A stretch of DNA of 14,616 bases from an uncultured Selenomonas sp. GTDB lineage: Bacteria; Bacillota; Negativicutes; Selenomonadales; Selenomonadaceae. Below the pieces are notes generated by a model, which was not told where the DNA came from, did not search any database, and saw nothing but the letters and a program-made list of their open reading frames with translations. Of this stretch, positions 14,615 through 14,616 are shown piece by piece. Position numbers and translations under genes: made by a program. Where the stretch lies: positions 1 through 14,616 of the forward strand of contig USAK01000040.1 in NCBI GenBank assembly GCA_900552565.1, given 5' to 3'. Position 1 is the stretch's first letter. Every line of letters starts with the position of its first letter.

Positions 14615-14616
14615 AT

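Overview
All genes recognised here lie on the minus strand, so transcription runs from right to left. The content points to a diderm member of the Bacillota, probably Negativicutes of the Selenomonas/Mitsuokella type. This rests on the Bacillota-type block rplU-prp-rpmA with an L27 precursor that needs Prp cleavage, on the obg-yhbY-proB-proA-nadD-yqeK-LCP-rsfS order, on the moderately high G+C, and on secreted proteins without a lipobox. The genus is inference only.

Layout in transcription order: (1) A complete tRNA-Ser(GCU) at 14524-14614, followed by a strong intrinsic terminator. (2) An NCS2-type purine permease (13010-14341) with its own promoter (TTGACA, 17-nt spacer, TATCCT) and a 5' leader that starts with a hairpin plus U7 tract, a possible attenuator. 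(3) The ribosomal operon rplU-prp-rpmA (11896-12829), driven by a near-consensus promoter (TTGACA, 17 nt, TAATAT) and a roughly 100-nt structured leader. It is closed by two successive hairpins. (4) A long compact run of obgE, yhbY, proB, proA, a previously hidden 51-codon membrane peptide gene, nadD, yqeK, an LCP-family gene, rsfS, cvfB and an orphan periplasmic binding protein (2758-11704). Several junctions in it are ATGA or TGATG overlaps. A hairpin follows the last gene. (5) rimO, a stand-alone pncC (CinA C-terminal domain) and a secreted lysine-tailed protein of unknown function, ending in a perfect 20-bp inverted-repeat terminator at the left edge.

The themes are ribosome biogenesis and translation (L21, L27, Prp, ObgE, YhbY, RsfS, RimO, CvfB), NAD metabolism (NadD and PncC), proline synthesis (ProB, ProA) and cell-envelope assembly (LCP protein). 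This is mostly core housekeeping DNA. I see no mobile element, CRISPR array, phage gene or defence island.

The items most worth a second look are the 51-aa single-pass membrane peptide wedged between proA and nadD by overlaps at both ends, the LCP protein that lacks two normally conserved arginines, the attenuator-like leader of the permease, and the binding protein without a lipobox or transporter partners. No intergenic stretch exceeds 300 bases; the longest, 11705-11895 and 14342-14523, hold the terminators and promoter listed.
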